Shown: piece after piece, positions 8,503-19,203 of the stretch
Numbering within the stretch: position 1 is the stretch's first letter
Layout: each line of letters opens with the position of its first letter
Source: Pseudomonas bubulae
Lineage (GTDB): Bacteria > Pseudomonadota > Gammaproteobacteria > Pseudomonadales > Pseudomonadaceae
Assembly (NCBI RefSeq): GCF_900618535.1
Contig: NZ_UYJA01000001.1
Location: 992,001-1,056,000 of the forward strand
Reading direction: 5' to 3'
Length of the DNA: 64,000 nucleotides
Made by a program: the position numbers and the translations under genes
The notes under the pieces: generated by a model
What the model was told of the DNA's origin: nothing
The model's database searches: none
The model's input: only the letters and a program-made list of their open reading frames with translations

Positions 8503-11500
8503 ACCGACGCCTGCTCAGCCTGGGCCGCATCACCACGCCAGCGACGCCCTAAGCGATCGAAGTACAGATAGATCACGGGGGTAGTAAACAGGGTCAAGAC
8601 CTGGCTCACCAGCAAACCACCGACCATCACCAGACCCAGGGGCTGGCGCAATTCTGCCCCGGAACCGGTGGCCAGCATCAGCGGTACGGCACCAAACAAT
8701 GCTGCCAGGGTGGTCATCAGGATCGGCCGGAAGCGCAACAGTGCCGCCTGATAGATCGCCTGCTCCGGCGCCATGCCCTGATTGCGCTCGGCGTCGAGGG
8801 CGAAGTCGATCATCATGATTGCGTTTTTCTTGACGATGCCGATCAGCAGGATAATGCCGATAATCGCAATCATGCCCAGGTCATTGCCGCTGAGGATCAG
8901 CGCCAGCAAGGCACCCACTGCTGCCGATGGCAGGGTGGAGAGAATGGTGATCGGGTGGATGTAGCTCTCATAGAGCACGCCCAGCACGATATACATGGTC
9001 ACCACCGCCGCCAGAATCAGCAGCAAAGTGCTCGACAACGAAGCCTGGAACGCCTGCGCGGCACCCTGGAATTCGGTCTTGACCCCCACCGGCATACCGA
9101 TGTCCTTCTGCACCTGATCGATCAGTTCCACGGCCTGGCCCAATGCCACGCCAGGCGCAAGGTTGAACGAGACCATTACCGAAGGGAACTGGCCGATATG
9201 GGAAATGGCCAGTTGTGCCTGACGCTCCTCGACCCGGGCCAGGCTCGACAGCCGCACCTGGCCACCATCGGTAGTCTTGACGTGGATCTGATCCAGCGCC
9301 TGCGGGCCTATTTTCTCGCCGTCCTTGGCCTGCAAGACCACGCGGTACTGGCTGGCCTGGGTGTAAATGGTCGAAATCTGCCGCTGACCGAAAGCGTCAT
9401 ACAGGGCATCGGTAATATTGGCCACCGACACGCCCAGGCGTGATGCCGCATCGCGGTCGATCACCAGGTATACCTGCAGCCCCTTGTCCTGCAGGTCACT
9501 GGCCACATCGACCAGTTCAGGCTGATTGGACAACGCGGTGACCAGTTTCTGCGTCCAGGTGCTGAGCATGTCAGCATCCGGGGATGACAGGCTGAACTGG
9601 TACTGGGTACGGCTGACGCGGTCTTCGATGGTCAGGTCCTGCACCGGCTGCATAAACAGGCGGATGCCCGACAGCTTGTCCAGTTGCGGCTGCAGCCGCG
9701 CAATCACCTCGATGGCACTGTCGCTGCGCTCGCTGTGGGGCTTGAGGTTGATCAGCATGCGACCGCTGTTGAGGGTCGGGTTATCCCCGTCCACGCCAAT
9801 ATAGGAGGACAGGCTCTCGACATCCGGGTCTTGCAGAATGATCTTGCCCAGCTCCTGCTGACGCTGACTCATGGCACTGAACGAAATCGATTGCGGCGCC
9901 TCGGAAATGCCCTGGATCACCCCGGTGTCCTGCACCGGGAAAAAGCCCTTGGGCACCACCATATACAGGAACACGGTCAAGGCCAGTGTACCGATGGCCA
10001 CCAGCAGGGTCAGCGGCTGGTGCTTGAGCACCCACTGCAACATGCGCCCGTACTCGGCGATCATCCAGTCGATAAACGCGCCGCTGGCACGGTAGAAACG
10101 CCCCTGCTCTTCAGGCTTGGGCTCGGCCTTGAGCAGGCGCGCGCACATCATCGGGGTCAGGGTCAGCGAGACCACCAGCGAGATCAGGATCGCCACCGCC
10201 AGGGTGATGGCAAATTCGCGGAACAGGCGCCCCACTACATCGGCCATAAACAGCAGCGGGATCAATACCGCGATCAGCGACAGGGTCAGCGAGATCAGGG
10301 TGAAGCCGATCTGTTTGGCGCCCTTGAGCGCCGCCTGCATCGGGCTGTCACCTTCCTCGATATAGCGCGAGATGTTCTCCAGCATGACGATGGCATCATC
10401 GACCACAAAGCCGGTGGCGATGGTCAGGGCCATCAGCGTCAGGTTGTTGATGGAAAACCCGGCCAGGTACATCACGCCAAAGGTGCCGACCAGCGACAGC
10501 GGTACGGCAATCGACGGAATGAGGGTGGCGCTGGCCCTGCGCAGAAACAGGAAGGTCACCATCACCACCAGGGCGATGGCGATCAGCAATTCATGCTGCA
10601 CATCGCGCACTGAGGCGCGAATGGTTTGTGTACGGTCGGTCAGCACCGTGACATCGATGCCGGCGGGCAGGTTGTCGGTAATGCTTGGCAGCAGTGCCTT
10701 GATCCGGTCCACCACCTCAATCACGTTTGCACCGGGCTGGCGCTGGATATTGAGCAGCACCGCCTGGTTTTCGTTGGCCCAGGCTGCGAGGCGCTCGTTC
10801 TCGGCGCCGTCGACAATTTCGGCCACGTCCTTGAGTCGCAGCGGTGCGCCGTTGTTATAGGCAAGAATCAGTTCGGCGTATTCTTGCGGGGTTTTCAGCT
10901 GGTCATTGGCGTCCAGCATCGACACCCGGGTAGGGCCGTCGAAGTTACCCTTGGGCTGGTTGACGTTGGACGCACCGATCAGGGTGCGCACATCGGCCAG
11001 GTTCAGACCATTGGCAGCCAGCGCTTCAGGGTTGACCTTGATCCGCACCGCCTGGCGTTGCCCGCCAGCGATGCTGACCATGCCCACGCCGCTGATCTGG
11101 GCAATTTTTTGCGCCATGCGCGTATCGACCAGGTCATTGAGCTTGGGCAACAGCATGGTTTTGGAGCTGATGGCCAGGGTCAGTACCGGGGTATCCGCCG
11201 GGTTGACCTTGTTGTACACCGGTGGTGCCGGCAAATCCTTGGGCAGCAGGTTGCTGGCGGCGTTGATCGCAGCCTGCACCTGTTGCTCGGCAACATCCAT
11301 ATTGATGTCGAGATTGAAACGCAGGGTCAGTACCGAAGCACCACCGGAACTGGTGGAGGCCATCTGCGTAAGCCCCGGCATTTGCCCGAACTGACGCTCA
11401 AGTGGTGCCGTCACTGCACTGGTCATCACATCCGGGCTGGCCCCGGGGTACAGGGTCATCACGCGGATGGTCGGGTAATCCACCTGGGGCAAGGCCGATA

Positions 11501-11600
11501 CCGGCAGCAAGCGATAGGCGATGATCCCGGACAACACGATGGCCAGCATGCACAGCGTGGTTGCAACCGGGCGCAGGATAAACAGGCGCGACAGGTTCAT
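8499..11600 (-). CDS. muxB: RND efflux permease MuxB (MdtB-like)
   Basis: This 1033-residue RND permease is a paralogue of its downstream neighbour and the first of the permease pair. It begins [20 protein letters not shown]. The TM4 segment [19 protein letters not shown] has the two Asp of the proton path. The second half repeats the fold (for example [18 protein letters not shown]). It assembles with MuxC, the adaptor MuxA and the outer-membrane channel OpmB into one tripartite pump. The start codon overlaps the muxA stop by 4 bp. Confidence 0.94.
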   Translation of the reverse strand: MNLSRLFILRPVATTLCMLAIVLSGIIAYRLLPVSALPQVDYPTIRVMTLYPGASPDVMTSAVTAPLERQFGQMPGLTQMASTSSGGASVLTLRFNLDINMDVAEQQVQAAINAASNLLPKDLPAPPVYNKVNPADTPVLTLAISSKTMLLPKLNDLVDTRMAQKIAQISGVGMVSIAGGQRQAVRIKVNPEALAANGLNLADVRTLIGASNVNQPKGNFDGPTRVSMLDANDQLKTPQEYAELILAYNNGAPLRLKDVAEIVDGAENERLAAWANENQAVLLNIQRQPGANVIEVVDRIKALLPSITDNLPAGIDVTVLTDRTQTIRASVRDVQHELLIAIALVVMVTFLFLRRASATLIPSIAVPLSLVGTFGVMYLAGFSINNLTLMALTIATGFVVDDAIVMLENISRYIEEGDSPMQAALKGAKQIGFTLISLTLSLIAVLIPLLFMADVVGRLFREFAITLAVAILISLVVSLTLTPMMCARLLKAEPKPEEQGRFYRASGAFIDWMIAEYGRMLQWVLKHQPLTLLVAIGTLALTVFLYMVVPKGFFPVQDTGVIQGISEAPQSISFSAMSQRQQELGKIILQDPDVESLSSYIGVDGDNPTLNSGRMLINLKPHSERSDSAIEVIARLQPQLDKLSGIRLFMQPVQDLTIEDRVSRTQYQFSLSSPDADMLSTWTQKLVTALSNQPELVDVASDLQDKGLQVYLVIDRDAASRLGVSVANITDALYDAFGQRQISTIYTQASQYRVVLQAKDGEKIGPQALDQIHVKTTDGGQVRLSSLARVEERQAQLAISHIGQFPSVMVSFNLAPGVALGQAVELIDQVQKDIGMPVGVKTEFQGAAQAFQASLSSTLLLILAAVVTMYIVLGVLYESYIHPITILSTLPSAAVGALLALILSGNDLGMIAIIGIILLIGIVKKNAIMMIDFALDAERNQGMAPEQAIYQAALLRFRPILMTTLAALFGAVPLMLATGSGAELRQPLGLVMVGGLLVSQVLTLFTTPVIYLYFDRLGRRWRGDAAQAEQASV

Positions 11601-12904
11601 TCGCGGGCCTTGGACTTGGTGTTGTGCGCGGCCGGGGTGGCATCGGTATCGGCACCGCCATCGAGCAGTTGCCCGGCAGCCGTTTCCGGTACGTCGGCAC
11701 TGTCGTTGACCACTTCCACCGCGCCACCATCACGCAGACGGTCGGTACCTTCGAGTACTACACGATCACCGGGCTTGAGGCCTTCTTCGATCACGGTCAC
11801 ATCGCCATCGGTGGCACCCACTTTAATGCTGCGAATCTTGACCTTGTTGTCACCGTCCATGGCATACACGAACGAGCCGTTGGTGCCGTACTGAATCGCT
11901 GCAGTGGGAGCCAGCACCACGTTTTCAAGGGTGTCGGCCAACAGGCGTACATTGACAAACTGGTTAGGGAACAGCGCCTGATCGCGGTTCTCGAACAGTG
12001 CCTTGAACTTCAGGGTGCCGGTGGTGATATCAATCTGATTGTCGATGCTGCTCAACACACCGACTGCCAGCTCTTTGGTATCGCCACGGTTCCAGGCCTG
12101 CACCGGCATTTTCGCGCCGCTGCGATAACGCTCAAGTACCAGCGCCAGGTTGGTCTCGGGCAAGGTAAAACTGACCACAATCGGCTCGGTCTGGGTGATC
12201 ACCACCAAGGCCGTGGCGTCGTTGGCCGCTACCAGATTACCGACGTCCAGCTGACGCAGGCCCACACGGCCGCTGATCGGTGCGCGGATCTTGGTGAAAT
12301 CCAGGTTCAGCCTGGCATCGTTGACCGCCGCCTGATTGGTCTTCACCGTGCCCTGATATTGGCTGACCAGCGCTTCGGCGGTGTCCAGGGTCTGTTTGGC
12401 GATACTGTCCTCGGCGTACAGCCCGCGGTAGCGCTGCACATCAACCTGGGCATTTTTCAGCTGGGCCTGGTTCTGCAGCAACGTGCCTTCGGCTTGCAGC
12501 AGGGCATTTTGATAACTGCGCGGGTCGATCTCAGCCAGCAGTTCGCCTGCCTTGACCATCTGCCCTTCCTTGAAATAGACCTTGACCAGTTCCCCTGCTA
12601 CACGGCTGCGCACATTGATGGTGTTCAATGCGGTCACCGTGCCCAGCGCCTTGTAGTAAATCGGGAAATCGCCCTGCGTTACTTCCGACACCCGCACCGG
12701 CACGGGCTGGGTCGAGCCACCAAAGCCCGGGCGCATCATGCCCGAGCGACCGGTGTGCCCGGCGGGCTGATCGGTCGCAGCCTTTTTTGCGGCAGACGGC
12801 CATAGCCACCAGCACAGGCCAAGGACTATCAGCAAGACCAGCAGGCCAAACAGCCAGAAACGGGATTTGTGGGAAACAGAGGATTGCATGGAGTGATCAA
12901 CCAT
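11597..12904 (-). CDS. muxA: Membrane fusion protein MuxA (MdtA-like)
   Basis: This 435-residue periplasmic adaptor is the first gene of the mux operon. A single N-terminal anchor (about residues 16-33) is followed by a biotinyl-lipoyl hairpin region. The motifs [20 protein letters not shown] and [16 protein letters not shown] are seen, followed by the beta-barrel and membrane-proximal domains. It links the MuxBC permeases to OpmB. The first ATG (12904) lies 15 bases before an alternative ATG at 12889. Neither has a perfect Shine-Dalgarno, so the start is uncertain by a few residues. No dedicated regulator is adjacent. Confidence 0.9.
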   Translation of the reverse strand: MVDHSMQSSVSHKSRFWLFGLLVLLIVLGLCWWLWPSAAKKAATDQPAGHTGRSGMMRPGFGGSTQPVPVRVSEVTQGDFPIYYKALGTVTALNTINVRSRVAGELVKVYFKEGQMVKAGELLAEIDPRSYQNALLQAEGTLLQNQAQLKNAQVDVQRYRGLYAEDSIAKQTLDTAEALVSQYQGTVKTNQAAVNDARLNLDFTKIRAPISGRVGLRQLDVGNLVAANDATALVVITQTEPIVVSFTLPETNLALVLERYRSGAKMPVQAWNRGDTKELAVGVLSSIDNQIDITTGTLKFKALFENRDQALFPNQFVNVRLLADTLENVVLAPTAAIQYGTNGSFVYAMDGDNKVKIRSIKVGATDGDVTVIEEGLKPGDRVVLEGTDRLRDGGAVEVVNDSADVPETAAGQLLDGGADTDATPAAHNTKSKARE

Positions 12905-13034
12905 TAGCGCGAGCGATAATTTTCAGGAGGTGGAACGATAAGCAGTGCGGGCCGTTATGAAAAGGCTCTTTACCCGCTATTTACGTTATAGAGATGGCAT
13001 TGAGATGAAGATCGACGAAATCTGTGGACTCTGT

Positions 13035-13106
13035 GTGGGAGCGAGCCTGCTCGCGAAGGCAGCCGACGATGGTGCTTGAAGATTTCGCGAGCAGGCTCGC
13101 TCCCAC
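13035..13106. repeat. REP palindrome pair (GTGGGAGCGAGCCTGCTCGCGA)
   Basis: Two inverted copies of the common Pseudomonas REP unit are separated by about 25 bp, between muxA and tpx. Related copies occur at 20135, 24621, 28384, 35386, 47997 and 56035. Confidence 0.88.
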
Positions 13107-13123
13107 CGATCAACAGGCCGTAC

Positions 13124-13158
13124 AAAAAAAAACGGCCTGGCACTTAAGTGCCAGGCCG
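13124..13158 (-). terminator. Rho-independent terminator of tpx
   Basis: A 26-bp perfect palindrome (13133-13158, arms CGGCCTGGCACTT) is followed on the minus strand by nine U. It begins 22 bp after the tpx stop codon and is a strong intrinsic terminator. Confidence 0.9.
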
Positions 13159-13179
13159 CTTCAGGTCTTGCAGTACGAC

Positions 13180-13680
13180 TTACTTCAAAACAGCCAGGGT
13201 TGCTTCGTAGTTTGGCTCTTCAGCGATTTCTTTAACCAGCTCGCTGTGCAGCACGTTGTCGTTTTCGTCCAGCACCACCACCGCACGGGCAGTCAGGCCG
13301 GCCAACGGGCCATCAGCGATTGCCACGCCGTAGTTCTCGATAAACTCGCGGCCGCGCAGGGTCGACAGGTTTTGCACGTTTTCCAGGCCTTCAGCGCCGC
13401 AAAAGCGGGCCTGGGCGAATGGCAGGTCAGCCGAGATGTTCAGCACAACGGTGTTCGGCAAAGCGTTGGCTTCGGCGTTGAATTTGCGTACCGAAGTAGC
13501 GCAGGTTGGCGTATCAACGCTTGGGAAGATGTTCAGCACTTTGCGCTTGCCGGCAAAGCTCGCCAGTGTTGCATCGGACAAATCACCCGCAACCAGCGAA
13601 AACGCTGGTGCCTTGGAACCTACTGCAGGCAATTCGCCGTTGACTTGAACAGGGTTGCCTTTAAGCGTCACTTGAGCCAT
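13180..13680 (-). CDS. tpx: Thiol peroxidase Tpx (atypical 2-Cys peroxiredoxin)
   Basis: This 166-residue periplasm/cytosol-type Tpx reduces hydrogen peroxide and alkyl hydroperoxides using thioredoxin. The peroxidatic Cys60 lies in [16 protein letters not shown] (with the conserved TxxC) and the resolving Cys94 in ARFCGAEGL, the spacing expected for Tpx. The start at 13680 ([10 protein letters not shown]) is preceded by AAGGAC seven bases upstream. The reading frame extends 16 codons further, but that part is not conserved. It is monocistronic with its own strong terminator. Confidence 0.96.
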   Translation of the reverse strand: MAQVTLKGNPVQVNGELPAVGSKAPAFSLVAGDLSDATLASFAGKRKVLNIFPSVDTPTCATSVRKFNAEANALPNTVVLNISADLPFAQARFCGAEGLENVQNLSTLRGREFIENYGVAIADGPLAGLTARAVVVLDENDNVLHSELVKEIAEEPNYEATLAVLK

Positions 13681-13935
13681 GAACGATGTCCTTTTTGACA
13701 GGTTGTTGAAGAGGCCGAAGTTAAACATGAATCAGCCGGGCTGACCTATGGATCGAACAAAAAATCTTATGCTCTGCGGCACTAAAAGACGATTCCTACA
13801 AGGCGCCATGCACCGCAGTTATTAGCTGTATTTTTGTGCCCGGGTGCGCAAAAAAGACGGAAATAGCCCCGACATAAGCGCCAGTTCCCTGCCAACTGCT
13901 AGCGTACATGGCTAGCGCCCAAGGAACAGGATCGC

Positions 13936-14727
13936 ATGCCCATCACTCGCCTTGCCTCAAGTCTGTTGCTCACCCTGGCCCTGTACCCGGCTGCCGATGC
14001 ATTGGCAGATAACGCCGAGACCGCCAACAAGAGCAACAACCCGCTGAATCTGGCCCCGGGGGTCAATCTGCAGGACTACTACACGCCGCAGGTGTACGAC
14101 AGCAATATCCACACCAATGACGCCCTGCTGCGCGGCGCCCTGCCCGTGGCACCCAACGACGTTATCGGTGTACCGCAACTGTTGCGCGTGACGCTTCCGG
14201 TCAGCACCCGTCCAGACCCGCACGGTGGCTACAGCAGCGGGATCGGCGACCTCAACCTGTTCGATATTTTCCTGCTCAAAACCGAAGGCGTGCAATTGGG
14301 CATTGGCCCGCAGATAACCGCACCCACTGCCGAGCATGACGAACTGGGCACCGGCAAGTGGCAAGCCGGCCTGGCGGCCATTGCCATCGATGCTTCGCCA
14401 CGGGGCCTGCTGGGCGCACTGGTGCAGTATCAAAGCTCGTTTGCCGGGGACAGCGACCGCCAGCATGTCGAGAGCGCCACGTTCCAGCCCTTTATCATCC
14501 ACAACCTGCCCAAGGGGTGGTATTTGCGCTCCACCGGCACCTGGACCTGGGACCTGAAAAACAACACCCACTACATCCCCGTCGGGCTGGGCGTGGGCAA
14601 GGCCTGGAAAGCCGGAAGCAACATCCTCAATGCCTTCGTTGAGCCGCAATGGACCGTGGAACGCAAGGGCGACGACCTGCCCCAGTTCACCCTGTTTGCC
14701 GGGATCAACGTCACCTTCGGAAAATAG
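13936..14727 (+). CDS. Outer-membrane transporter-like protein (phenol MetA-pathway type)
   Basis: This 263-residue secreted protein has a Sec signal (about 1-24, ending ALADN). The alternating amphipathic pattern ends FAGINVTFGK with a near-C-terminal aromatic residue, typical of outer-membrane beta-barrels. It resembles the family annotated as MetA-pathway of phenol degradation; this match is by overall look, not by a decisive motif. AGGA precedes the ATG. The next gene (a DUF1254 protein) begins 9 bp after its stop, so the two form an operon. The substrate is unknown; a channel for a hydrophobic compound is one possibility. Confidence 0.65.
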   Translation: MPITRLASSLLLTLALYPAADALADNAETANKSNNPLNLAPGVNLQDYYTPQVYDSNIHTNDALLRGALPVAPNDVIGVPQLLRVTLPVSTRPDPHGGYSSGIGDLNLFDIFLLKTEGVQLGIGPQITAPTAEHDELGTGKWQAGLAAIAIDASPRGLLGALVQYQSSFAGDSDRQHVESATFQPFIIHNLPKGWYLRSTGTWTWDLKNNTHYIPVGLGVGKAWKAGSNILNAFVEPQWTVERKGDDLPQFTLFAGINVTFGK

Positions 14728-14736
14728 GAACCTGCC

Positions 14737-16155
14737 ATGCACATAAAGCCACCCGCCTGTCTGCTCGCTGCCTGCCTCTCCTTGGGGGCGGGCAATGCTG
14801 ACGCCATCAATTTCAGTGCCTCACCCACCGAGGCTGCCAGCATCGCCAGGGAGGCCTACCTGTACGGCTTCCCCGTGGTGGAAATGTACAAGACCCTCTA
14901 CACCCAGGCCGTAGACACGCAGGGCAAAAACTTCAAGGCGCCGTTCAATGAAATCGGCAATACCGCCATGGTATTTACCCCCAGGGATACCGCATTCGTG
15001 ACGCCCAACTCGGACACGCCCTACTCATTCCTGTGGATGGACCTGCGTGCAGAGCCGCTGGTACTGACCCTGCCTGCCATCGAGGATGGCCGCTACTACT
15101 CGACGCAACTGATCGACCTGTACACACAAAACTTCGCGTACCTGGGCACCCGCACCACAGGCAATAAAGGCGGCAATTACATGATCGCCGGGCCTGGCTG
15201 GACAGGGGAAAAACCGGCCGGTATCGACGCCGTGATTCCCAGCGAGAGTGCCATTGCCTACGGCCTGTACCGCACCCAGTTGTTCGATGACAAAGACCTG
15301 GCCAAGGTCAAGCACATCCGGAGCGGTTACAAGGTCCGGCCCCTGAGCCAGTTCCTGGGCAAACCCACGCCAGCTGCGGCGCCCGCCGTGGACTGGCCCG
15401 CACCTGTTGCCGATATGAGCGACAGCCCCGAGCTGTTCAGGTACCTGAGTTTCATGCTCGCGTTTGCCCAGCCCCAGCCCAGCGAAGCGGCATTGCGCGA
15501 GCGTTTCAGGAAAATCGGGATTGAACCGGGCCAGCCCTTCAACCTCAATGAACTGACCCTTGAGCAGCGCACTTCACTGGAGGATGGAATTGCGGCAGGC
15601 AAAGCCGAGTTCGCACAATTCAAGCATGACAAGGTAGACACCCATAAAATCACCAGCGGTGACCTGTTCGGCTCCCGCGAACACCTGAACAACAATTACC
15701 TGTACCGCTATGCGGGCGCCAATATGGGGATTTTCGGCAACTCGGCCGCGGAGGCCAATTACATCGGTTACTTCGTCGACAATCAGCAGCACCCTGTCGA
15801 CGCCTCCAGGGATCGCTACACCCTGCATTTCAACAAGGATGCACTGCCGCCCGCCAATGCGTTCTGGTCGCTGACGATGTATGACGGCAAAACCAAACTG
15901 CTGGTCGAAAACCCGATCAATCGCTACCTGATCAACTCGCGCATGCTGTCAGATCTCAAACGCAACGCTGATGGCAGCTTGACTCTGTATGTGCAGAACC
16001 AGCCGCCCGCCAGGGAGTGGCTAAACAACTGGCTGCCAGCACCTGACGGTCCGTTTTATGGTGTATTGCGCATTTACATGCCCAAGCCCGAGGTCGCCAG
16101 CGGTGCATGGAAAATGCCCTTGCTAACGCCGGTAGTTAGCCAAACAGCTCCGTAG
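14737..16155 (+). CDS. Secreted DUF1254/DUF1214 protein
   Basis: This 472-residue protein has a cleavable Sec signal (about 1-23). The N-terminal DUF1254 domain (about 30-200) shows EAYLYGFPVVEMYKTLY and DTAFVTPNSDTPYSF. The C-terminal DUF1214 domain (about 345-460) shows FWSLTMYDGKTKLLVENPIN and DGPFYGVLRIYMPKP. The biochemical role of this widespread two-domain family is not established. It sits in the same transcription unit as the barrel protein upstream, suggesting a joint envelope function. Confidence 0.9.
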   Translation: MHIKPPACLLAACLSLGAGNADAINFSASPTEAASIAREAYLYGFPVVEMYKTLYTQAVDTQGKNFKAPFNEIGNTAMVFTPRDTAFVTPNSDTPYSFLWMDLRAEPLVLTLPAIEDGRYYSTQLIDLYTQNFAYLGTRTTGNKGGNYMIAGPGWTGEKPAGIDAVIPSESAIAYGLYRTQLFDDKDLAKVKHIRSGYKVRPLSQFLGKPTPAAAPAVDWPAPVADMSDSPELFRYLSFMLAFAQPQPSEAALRERFRKIGIEPGQPFNLNELTLEQRTSLEDGIAAGKAEFAQFKHDKVDTHKITSGDLFGSREHLNNNYLYRYAGANMGIFGNSAAEANYIGYFVDNQQHPVDASRDRYTLHFNKDALPPANAFWSLTMYDGKTKLLVENPINRYLINSRMLSDLKRNADGSLTLYVQNQPPAREWLNNWLPAPDGPFYGVLRIYMPKPEVASGAWKMPLLTPVVSQTAP

Positions 16156-16292
16156 CAGCTGCCGAAGGCTGCGTCCGCGTAGTGCGGCCTTCGTAATGCC
16201 AGGGTGCACGGTATGGTCGTAGAACCTTGGATTCAGGTTCTACGACGGCTACGCCGCCGAACGCAGCCTCGCTCCGCTCGTCAGCTGCTACG
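16152..16292. repeat. Palindromic repeat, GTAGCAGCTGACGAGCGGAG family
   Basis: The outer arms begin GTAGCAGCTG (left) and end CAGCTGCTAC (right). A perfect inner hairpin lies at 16217-16245 (TCGTAGAACC/GGTTCTACGA). A second copy of the family is at 30928-31074. Confidence 0.75.
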
Positions 16293-16326
16293 CAATATCC
16301 GGGGCTGGCGGCTACACCGGGTACGT

Positions 16327-16995
16327 TTACTTGTTGAGTTTCAAATACGACTGATGCAAGTCCGAAGCCCAGGTATCGATCACGTTTTTCACGTCATCGG
16401 CCTTCATCGCCTGGCTGGCATTGGCCAGGGGCTTGCCGGTGCCTTTGCGCACCACCTGGGCCACCACATCCTGGCTTTGCCCATCGATAAACACCGCCTC
16501 GGTAGCCAACTGGGTTTCCTGGTCGCGGATCCCCGACGCTGTGCTCACAGCAGCCGCCACCAGCGCTACCGGAATGTACTCATACGGTGCCAGGCTTTCG
16601 GTCTCGCTGCTCACCGCAGTGATGGCTGCACGCACCACAATCACTCCCGGCCCAGGGGCGCTTGCCAGTGGCAATGATTTGCTCAGCTCGCGCTTGAGCG
16701 CCTGGTCGTAATACTGGGTAATACCATTGAGGGTACTTTGCGGGATCTTTTCTGTCGGTTTTGGCGCCGGATATAACTGGGTCGGCTCGATATACACGCT
16801 GGTGTACTGTCCTGGCTTCAGTTTGGGGTCAATCCAGCGCATCACCTCAGCACCAGAGGGCGACTTGGCCTCTTTGAGGCGGCTGTAATCCTTCAAGAAT
16901 CCGGAATATTCGTCAGGTTGCTGAACCTTGCTCGCACAACCAACCATCCCGATTGATGCAATGCACAACGTACCGATCATTAGACCAAGCTTCAT
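16327..16995 (-). CDS. DUF3313 lipoprotein
   Basis: This 222-residue lipoprotein begins MKLGLMIGTLCIASIGMVGC with the lipobox Cys at residue 20. The mature part contains YSGFLKDYSRLKEA and MRWIDPKLKPGQYTSVYIEP, typical of DUF3313. A hydrophobic Ala/Val-rich stretch (about 145-165) lies in the C-terminal half. The function is unknown; the location is the cell envelope. The ATG at 16995 is preceded by CAGGAG. It stands alone. Confidence 0.85.
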   Translation of the reverse strand: MKLGLMIGTLCIASIGMVGCASKVQQPDEYSGFLKDYSRLKEAKSPSGAEVMRWIDPKLKPGQYTSVYIEPTQLYPAPKPTEKIPQSTLNGITQYYDQALKRELSKSLPLASAPGPGVIVVRAAITAVSSETESLAPYEYIPVALVAAAVSTASGIRDQETQLATEAVFIDGQSQDVVAQVVRKGTGKPLANASQAMKADDVKNVIDTWASDLHQSYLKLNK

Positions 16996-17332
16996 TCTGT
17001 AGCTCCTGTAGGGGGCGCAGCCGTAGGAACGCGCCCTATAGGTATAGCCAAGCATTGAACAATCGCCGCAGAACCCGAATTGATCCGACGGCGATTGTGA
17101 TCGAATGCTCAATACACATCGGCATACTTTTTACAGCTCAGTTCTATTTGGCTTTCAAGAAACACTCTAAAACCAGATCAGATGGGTAAATATTCGCCTG
17201 ATCCAGCGCAAAATTGTGATCTGCATTAATTCTCGTTTTCTGAATCTGTTTTGTTTTTGCCCTGATTCCTAAAGTTCCCCCTGCGCCAGACCACGAGGCC
17301 TGGCAGGACTTTGAACCGTGGAAGACTTGAGC
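16996..17332. promoter_or_regulatory. Intergenic promoter region upstream of the orphan ccoN
   Basis: This 337-bp divergent spacer contains an inverted repeat (ACAATCGCCG near 17060 paired with CGGCGATTGT near 17090). At 17198-17211 the sequence CTGATCCAGCGCAA matches seven of ten conserved positions of an ANR/FNR box (TTGAT-N4-ATCAA). That site is weak and unproven, but control by oxygen would fit the oxidase gene. Confidence 0.35.
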
Positions 17333-18760
17333 ATGAGCACAGCACTGAACGGGCAGGCCTATAACTACAAGGTCGTCCGCCAATTCGCCATCATGACCGT
17401 GGTATGGGGCGTTGTCGGCATGGCCATGGGCGTGTGGATCGCCTCACAACTGGCCTGGCCGCAGATGAACCTAGACCTGCCCTGGACCACCTTCGGCCGC
17501 TTGCGCCCGCTGCATACCAGCCTGGTGATTTTCGGCTTTGCCGGCAGCGCGCAATTTGCCGCCAGCTACTACGCCGTACAGCGTACCTGCGGGGTGCGGT
17601 TGTATTCGGACAAACTCGCAGCCTTCACTTTTTGGGGCTGGCAGTCGGTGATCGTGATCATGCTGGTCACCCTGCCCCTGGGCTACACCACAACCAAGGA
17701 ATACGCCGAAATCGAATTCACCGGCGCAGTCTGGCTGACGGTGGTATGGGTGGCCTACGCCATCGTATTTTTCACCACGGTGGTACGCCGCAAAAGCAAG
17801 CACATCTATGTCGGCAACTGGTTCTTTGGCGCCTTTATCCTGGTGATCGCCATGCTCCATGTGGTCAACCACCTGGCCATTCCGGTGGACTGGTTTAAAT
17901 CATATCCGGTGTACTCCGGCGCTACCGATGCCATGGTGCAGTGGTGGTACGGGCATAACGCCGTAGGTTTCTTCCTGACCACCGGTTTTCTGGGGATGAT
18001 GTACTACTTCGTGCCCAAACAAGTTGGCAAACCGATCTACTCCTATCGCCTGTCGATTGTGCATTTCTGGGCACTGATCACTCTCTATATCTGGGCCGGT
18101 CCGCACCACTTGCACTACACCGCCTTGCCCGACTGGGCGCAGTCTCTGGGCATGGCCATGTCGATCATCCTGCTGGCACCCAGTTGGGGCGGCATGATCA
18201 ACGGCATGATGACCCTCTCGGGCGCCTGGCATAAATTGCGCACCGACCCGATCCTGCGCTTTCTGGTGCTGTCCCTGGCGTTCTACGGCATGTCGACCTT
18301 TGAAGGCCCGATGATGGCGATCAAGACCGTCAACGCCCTCTCCCACTACACCGACTGGACCATCGGTCATGTCCACGCCGGTGCCCTGGGCTGGGTGGCG
18401 ATGATCACCTTCGGCGCGCTGTACCACATGATCCCGAAAATCTTCGGCCGCGAGCAGATGTACAGCACCAGCCTGATCAACCTGCACTTCTGGCTGGCCA
18501 CCATCGGCACGGTGCTCTACATCGCCTCGATGTGGGTCAATGGCATCACCCAGGGTCTGATGTGGCGAGCTATCAACGATGACGGCACGCTGACTTATTC
18601 GTTTGTGGAATCGTTGCAGGCCAGCCACCCGGGCTTCGTGGTTCGCCTGGTGGGCGGATTGTTTTTCCTCTGCGGCATGTTGCTCATGGCCTGGAACGTC
18701 TGGCGCACGGTGCGTGCAGGCAACCTCAAGCAGGCCGAACTGACCGCACACATCGCCTGA
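17333..18760 (+). CDS. ccoN: Orphan cbb3-type cytochrome oxidase catalytic subunit (CcoN4-like)
   Basis: This 475-residue heme-copper oxidase subunit I has about twelve membrane segments. Histidine ligands are visible in [15 protein letters not shown] (low-spin heme), [10 protein letters not shown] and AGPHHLHY (CuB side), and [14 protein letters not shown] (heme b/b3). It is a cbb3 catalytic subunit, but ccoO and ccoP are absent. A small CcoQ-like gene follows, as at the orphan ccoN4 locus of P. aeruginosa (PA4133-PA4134). CcoN4 there replaces CcoN in mixed cbb3 complexes and matters for cyanide resistance and phenazine use. The ATG at 17333 ([13 protein letters not shown]) matches CcoN N-termini and has GGAAG upstream; a GTG at 17318 is the alternative. 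Confidence 0.93.
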   Translation: MSTALNGQAYNYKVVRQFAIMTVVWGVVGMAMGVWIASQLAWPQMNLDLPWTTFGRLRPLHTSLVIFGFAGSAQFAASYYAVQRTCGVRLYSDKLAAFTFWGWQSVIVIMLVTLPLGYTTTKEYAEIEFTGAVWLTVVWVAYAIVFFTTVVRRKSKHIYVGNWFFGAFILVIAMLHVVNHLAIPVDWFKSYPVYSGATDAMVQWWYGHNAVGFFLTTGFLGMMYYFVPKQVGKPIYSYRLSIVHFWALITLYIWAGPHHLHYTALPDWAQSLGMAMSIILLAPSWGGMINGMMTLSGAWHKLRTDPILRFLVLSLAFYGMSTFEGPMMAIKTVNALSHYTDWTIGHVHAGALGWVAMITFGALYHMIPKIFGREQMYSTSLINLHFWLATIGTVLYIASMWVNGITQGLMWRAINDDGTLTYSFVESLQASHPGFVVRLVGGLFFLCGMLLMAWNVWRTVRAGNLKQAELTAHIA

Positions 18761-18817
18761 CCACGCTGCACCGCAGGCCCCAGGGCCTGCGGTACCCTAC
18801 AGCAAGGAACCTTGCCC

Positions 18818-19048
18818 ATGCTCGACATCGCCCTCAACAGCGCCGCGGTTATCAGCCTTTACTTTGCCGTAGGCTGGTGCCTGAAACACAAGACCGAAAA
18901 CGACCTCGACGACGCCAGCCTGATTCCCTTTGCCGATGACCCGGAAGTAGCACGCCGGGTCGAGCTGGCCACCGGCAAAACCGTCAACGCCGTGCAGACC
19001 GCCGAACCAGAGCTGCGCAAGCCGGGATGGGGCACGCTCGACCTGTGA
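18818..19048 (+). CDS. Small CcoQ-like membrane protein paired with orphan CcoN
   Basis: This 76-residue protein has one N-terminal membrane segment (about 8-22, AAVISLYFAVGWCL) and a cytoplasmic tail. The tail contains DLDDASLIPFADDPEVARR, which resembles the tail of CcoQ, the small stabilising subunit of cbb3 oxidases. It starts 57 bp after ccoN with AAGGAA in front, so the two are co-transcribed. It probably stabilises oxidase complexes containing the orphan CcoN. The homology is inferred from topology and the FADD tail. Confidence 0.7.
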   Translation: MLDIALNSAAVISLYFAVGWCLKHKTENDLDDASLIPFADDPEVARRVELATGKTVNAVQTAEPELRKPGWGTLDL

Positions 19049-19203
19049 AAGCAGGGTAATGGCACTGCGACAGATTAAATCTGCACCATTAGTTGCACTG
19101 CGGGCGTATTCAACGGCATTCTGCCACTTACCGTTCAACGAACTAATGATCGAAGACGCACTCAATCTGTACTGCCATTAATACCTTTCCGACAGAGACG
19201 CTC

